A DNA stretch of 64,000 nucleotides from Nioella halotolerans (lineage in GTDB: Bacteria > Pseudomonadota > Alphaproteobacteria > Rhodobacterales > Rhodobacteraceae): NCBI GenBank assembly GCA_003428585.1, contig QVQC01000053.1, forward strand, positions 1 to 64,000, in the 5' to 3' direction. The translations under genes were made by a program, and so were the position numbers. The notes under the pieces were generated by a model. That model searched no databases. It worked only from the letters and a program-made list of their open reading frames with translations, and was not told where the DNA came from. Numbering within the stretch: the stretch's first letter is position 1; each line of letters begins with the position of its first letter. Shown piece by piece: positions 61,016-64,000 of the stretch.

Positions 61016-61035
61016 CACCCCCGGTTTTCGCAGGC

Positions 61036-62241
61036 TCAGCCGACCACGTTGGCCGCCGGTCCATAGGGGAAGCCGGTGATGTTCTCGGCCCCGTCCTCGG
61101 TGACGATCAGGATGTCATGCTCGCGGTAGCCGCCCGCGCCGGGCTGGCCTTCCGGGATGGTCAGCATCGGCTCCATCGAGATCACCATGCCCGGTTCCAG
61201 CATCGTCTCGATATCCTCGCGCAGTTCCAGCCCCGCCTCGCGCCCGTAGTAATGCGACAACAGGCCAAAGCTGTGCCCGTAGCCGAAACTGCGGTATTGC
61301 AGCAAGTCGCGATCTTCAAGGAAGTCATTGATCTTTCGCGTGATTTCGGCACAGGAGGCGCCCGGCTTCAGCAAGCTCATCCCGTATTCATGCGCCGCCA
61401 CATTGGCCTGCCAATATGCCAGCGAAGCCGCGTCGACGTGGCCAAGGAACAGCGTCCGTTCCAGCGCCGTGTAGTAGCCCGAGATCATCGGGAAGGCGTT
61501 GAGGCTGAGGATATCACCGCGTTCCAACACCCGCCCGGTGACCGGGTTGTGCGCGCCATCGGTGTTGATGCCCGACTGGACCCAGACCCAGGTATCGCGG
61601 TATTCGGCCTCGGGAAACCGGCGGGCGATTTCCAGCTCCATCGCGTCCCGGCCGGCCATGGCCACGTCGATTTCCCTAACCCCTTCTTTCATCGCGTCTT
61701 TTATCGCGTAGCCTCCGATATCGGCCACCTCGGCGCCGGCCCGGATCAGGGCGATCTCGGCGGGCGATTTGCGCATCCTCTGCTGCATCGCCTGCGGCGC
61801 GATGTCGACCTCGCCCGTTGGCTCAAGACACCCGCGCAGCTTGTCGAGCTGCGAAAGCGTGAGGTGATCGCCCTCGTATCCGATCACCCGCCCGTTGCCC
61901 GCGACATGCCGCACCGCGCGCCAGAAATTGTCGCGCTGCCAGTCGGTATAGGTGATCGCATCGGTGGCGGACCGCCGCCACGGCTGGCCCGCATCGATGC
62001 CGGCGCTGATCACCACCGCCTCCGCCGCCGTCACCACCAGCCCGTAGGACCGCCCGAAGGCGCAGTGGAGAAAGCCGGAATAATAGGCGATATTGTGCAT
62101 CGAGGTCAGCAACACCGCCGCGACGCCATGCGCATCCATGATCGTGCGCAGCCCCATCAGGCGGGCGTCGTATTCCGCCTGCGAAAACGGCAGCGGGGCC
62201 TTTACACCGTTGTGAAATCGGAAAAATTCGGGACGTGTCAT
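61036..62241 (-). CDS. Creatinase (creatine amidinohydrolase)
   Basis: 401 residues. Closely resembles Pseudomonas creatinase along the whole length: HNIAYYSGFLHCAFGRSYGL, DAGQPWRR, YTDWQRDNF, SGINTDGAHNPVT with catalytic His231, FGYGHSFGLLSHYYGREAG and PGAGGYREHDILIV. Hydrolyses creatine to sarcosine and urea. Although in the M24 fold, it is metal-independent. It diverges from a dipeptide-type ABC permease operon across 190 bases, which might import creatine or a related compound. Confidence 0.9.
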   Translation of the reverse strand: MTRPEFFRFHNGVKAPLPFSQAEYDARLMGLRTIMDAHGVAAVLLTSMHNIAYYSGFLHCAFGRSYGLVVTAAEAVVISAGIDAGQPWRRSATDAITYTDWQRDNFWRAVRHVAGNGRVIGYEGDHLTLSQLDKLRGCLEPTGEVDIAPQAMQQRMRKSPAEIALIRAGAEVADIGGYAIKDAMKEGVREIDVAMAGRDAMELEIARRFPEAEYRDTWVWVQSGINTDGAHNPVTGRVLERGDILSLNAFPMISGYYTALERTLFLGHVDAASLAYWQANVAAHEYGMSLLKPGASCAEITRKINDFLEDRDLLQYRSFGYGHSFGLLSHYYGREAGLELREDIETMLEPGMVISMEPMLTIPEGQPGAGGYREHDILIVTEDGAENITGFPYGPAANVVG

Positions 62242-62431
62242 ATGGGATTTCCTTCATCCGACCAAGGCCCCGGCGTTCAGGGCGGTCGCGGGGAGGGCCC
62301 GCGGGCAAGCGGCCTGATCCCTGCCGCCGGGGCGACGCCATCGCCCCTGCCCGACGCCCCGATACCCCGCGCCACCGGCATTTGGCAAGTCCCCTCTGGC
62401 ATCCCCGGAAATCGGCGTCTAACGTCGCCGC
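62242..62431. promoter_or_regulatory. Divergent region between creatinase and ABC permease
   Basis: 190 bases with starts facing outward, so both promoters should lie here. Very GC-rich; no clear -35/-10 pair or regulator site is visible by eye, and a sigma-54-like site was considered and not accepted. Confidence 0.3.
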
Positions 62432-63376
62432 ATGTTGCGCTATGTTCTCGGCCGCCTGCTGTCGCTTGGCCTCAGCCTGATCGTCGCCAGCCTCGTCATC
62501 TTCACGGTGATCGAGGTCATTCCCGGCGACCCGGCGGCCTTCATGCTCGGCCTCAATGCCGACGAGGCGACGGTGGCCGCGCTGCGCGCCGATCTCGGGC
62601 TTGAGGGCAGCAAGGCGGCGCGATACGTATCTTGGATCTCCGGCATGGTGCAGGGCGATTTCGGCACCTCCTATACCTACCGCGTGCCGGTGGGGCAGCT
62701 TGTGGCGGATCGGCTCTGGGTCTCGATCCCGCTCGCCCTCTTCGCGTTGATCCTGTCCACGGCCATTGCCTTTCCCATCGGCATCCTGTCGGCGGCGAAC
62801 CGCGGGCGGGGCCTTGATTACGGCATCATGGGCGGCACACAGCTTGGCATCGCGATCCCGAATTTCTGGTTCGGAATGCTTCTGGTGCTGGTCTTCGCCG
62901 TCACCCTGCAATGGTTCAGCGCCGGCGGCTTTCCGGGCTGGGAAACCCCGCTTGCCGCGCTGAAAGCGCTGGTCCTGCCGTCGATCGCGCTTGCCCTGCC
63001 GCAGGCCGCCATCCTTGCGCGCGTCATGCGTTCGGCGCTGATCGAGACGCTGGCGCAGGATTACATGCGCACCGCGCGGGCCAAGGGCTTGCCCCGACGG
63101 CAGGCGCTTCTGCGCCACGCGTTGCGCAACGCGCTCATCCCGGTGCTGACGATCATCGGGTTGCAATTCTCGTTCCTTTTGGCCGGCGCGATCATCATCG
63201 AGAACGTGTTCTTCCTGCCCGGCCTCGGGCGGCTGATCTTCCAGGGCATCACGCAGCGTGACCTCGTGGTGGTGGAATCCGTCACCATGCTGCTGGTCTT
63301 CGCGGTGATCCTTGTCACCTTCATCGTCGATATCGCCTATGCCATCGCGGATCCGCGATTGAGGCGCCGCGCATGA
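62432..63376 (+). CDS. ABC transporter permease, DppB type
   Basis: 314 residues with six hydrophobic helices. MLRYVLGRLLSLGLSLIVAS and VIEVIPGDPAAFMLG are the DppB/OppB start; DYMRTARAKGLPRRQALLRHA is the EAA loop that contacts the ATPase. First permease of a peptide/nickel-type importer. Its TGA overlaps the next permease ATG by four bases. The matching binding protein is probably the one at 57061 or lies beyond the window. Confidence 0.94.
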   Translation: MLRYVLGRLLSLGLSLIVASLVIFTVIEVIPGDPAAFMLGLNADEATVAALRADLGLEGSKAARYVSWISGMVQGDFGTSYTYRVPVGQLVADRLWVSIPLALFALILSTAIAFPIGILSAANRGRGLDYGIMGGTQLGIAIPNFWFGMLLVLVFAVTLQWFSAGGFPGWETPLAALKALVLPSIALALPQAAILARVMRSALIETLAQDYMRTARAKGLPRRQALLRHALRNALIPVLTIIGLQFSFLLAGAIIIENVFFLPGLGRLIFQGITQRDLVVVESVTMLLVFAVILVTFIVDIAYAIADPRLRRRA

Positions 63377-64000
63377 CCCGCCTGCCCGTTTCCATGATCC
63401 TCGGCGCTGTGCTGTCGGCGATGTTCCTTGCCATGGCGCTCGTCAGTTTCGTCTGGACCCCGCATGACGTGGAACAGCTTGTCATCGCCAACCGCCTGCA
63501 ACCGGCTTCGGGCGACTTCCCGCTCGGCACCGACCAGTTCGGGCGCGACCTTCTGTCGATGCTGATGGTCGGCGCGCGGGTGTCGCTGGCAGTGGCGCTT
63601 GTCGCGGTCGGCATCGGCGTCGTGATCGGCGTACCATTGGGCCTTGCCGCCGCCGCAACGCGGGGCAGCCTGCTGGACGAATTGATCATGCGCGGCAACG
63701 ACCTCATCTTCGCCTTCCCCAGCCTCGTCATCGCGATCCTGATCACCGCCGTCTTCGGCCCCTCGGCCTTCAACGCGATCATCGCCATCGGCATCTTCAA
63801 CATCCCCGTCTTCGCCCGCGTGGCGCGCGGCGGCGCGCTGAGCCTGTGGACGCTGGATTACATCCTCGCCGCCCGCGTCGCCGGCAAGGGCAAGATCAGG
63901 ATCAGCGTCGAGCATATCCTGCCCAATATCGCCAACCTGTTGATCGTGCAGGCCACGATCCAGTTCTCGCTCGGCATCCTCGCCGAGGCGGCGTTGTCCT
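63373..64000 (+). CDS. ABC transporter permease, DppC type (cut by window end)
   Basis: 209 codons visible. ASGDFPLGTDQFGRDLLSMLM is the DppC/OppC signature in the extracytoplasmic loop, followed by transmembrane helices and the EAA loop DYILAARVAGKGKIRISVEHI. The C-terminus and the ATPase genes lie outside the window. Operonic with the DppB-like gene. Confidence 0.93.
   Translation, partial: MTRLPVSMILGAVLSAMFLAMALVSFVWTPHDVEQLVIANRLQPASGDFPLGTDQFGRDLLSMLMVGARVSLAVALVAVGIGVVIGVPLGLAAAATRGSLLDELIMRGNDLIFAFPSLVIAILITAVFGPSAFNAIIAIGIFNIPVFARVARGGALSLWTLDYILAARVAGKGKIRISVEHILPNIANLLIVQATIQFSLGILAEAALS

Noticed and set aside
58531..61035. Prophage, integrative element or transposon around the nuclease
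   Set aside because: No integrase, transposase, tRNA target, flanking direct repeat or inverted ends could be found by eye.
62380..62402. Sigma-54-like promoter before the DppB-type permease
   Set aside because: TTGGCAAG is followed by CTGGCA but the TTGC element at the required spacing is missing.

Overview
The window is GC-rich chromosomal DNA of an alphaproteobacterium, most likely a member of the Rhodobacteraceae/Roseobacter group. Three things point there: gene content (an ethylmalonyl-CoA-type methylsuccinyl-CoA dehydrogenase and malyl-CoA lyase; the HPr / EIIA / RapZ / short HprK / ChvG-ChvI / PckA cluster; many Rhodobacterales-type conserved hypothetical proteins), gene order (RecO, DUF1491, Era, RNase III, LepB, AcpS, PdxJ, DUF2062, Rsh, RpoZ), and tight packing with frequent 1 to 4 base start/stop overlaps. 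It looks like a core chromosome segment. No rRNA, tRNA, CRISPR, integrase or transposase was recognised.

Layout. 1-5571 (minus): the first 21 codons of elongation factor Tu, a lipoprotein, an M48 protease, a DUF898 membrane protein and topoisomerase IV subunit A. 5775-12685: an SDR enzyme, a HIG1 protein, a cobalamin adenosyltransferase, a GyrI-like protein, electron transfer flavoprotein (etfBA), DUF6473, 3-hydroxybutyryl-CoA dehydrogenase and an acyltransferase. 12764-19176: the regulatory phosphotransferase cluster with ChvG/ChvI, divergent from PEP carboxykinase. 19254-25404: a TauD-like dioxygenase, a TauE exporter, methylsuccinyl-CoA dehydrogenase, a SLAC1-type channel and two small lipoproteins. 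25395-35405 (minus): the long housekeeping run recO to folK. 35516-43343: NYN protein, methyltransferases, cytochrome c, IspH, RNase H, Fmt and two deformylase genes, one catalytically dead. 43438-49641: C-S lyase, malyl-CoA lyase, an XRE regulator, AccA and an acyl-CoA dehydrogenase. 49657-58530: lactate dehydrogenase, an ArgE-like plus M24 hydrolase pair, RluE, small membrane proteins, a second M20 deacylase and a peptide-binding protein. 61036-64000: creatinase and a divergent dipeptide-type ABC transporter cut by the window end.

How they fit together. Mcd, Mcl1, 3-hydroxybutyryl-CoA dehydrogenase, EtfAB, AccA and a second acyl-CoA dehydrogenase sketch acetyl-CoA / acyl-CoA assimilation. 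PckA next to ChvG/ChvI and the regulatory PTS links carbon state to gluconeogenesis. Creatinase, the M24/M20 pair, the M20 deacylase and the peptide transporter parts suggest scavenging of small N-rich compounds.

The two most unusual things are: (i) an AT-rich insertion at about 58,840-60,830 that carries a single 534-residue protein with a RecB-like PD-(D/E)XK nuclease signature, sitting between peptide-transporter genes; and (ii) three copies of an intergenic element made of four units phased at exactly 11 bp (consensus TGYACGGGGGG), in front of mcd, in front of mcl1 and at the right edge of the AT-rich insertion. Neither is explained by the ordinary gene content.
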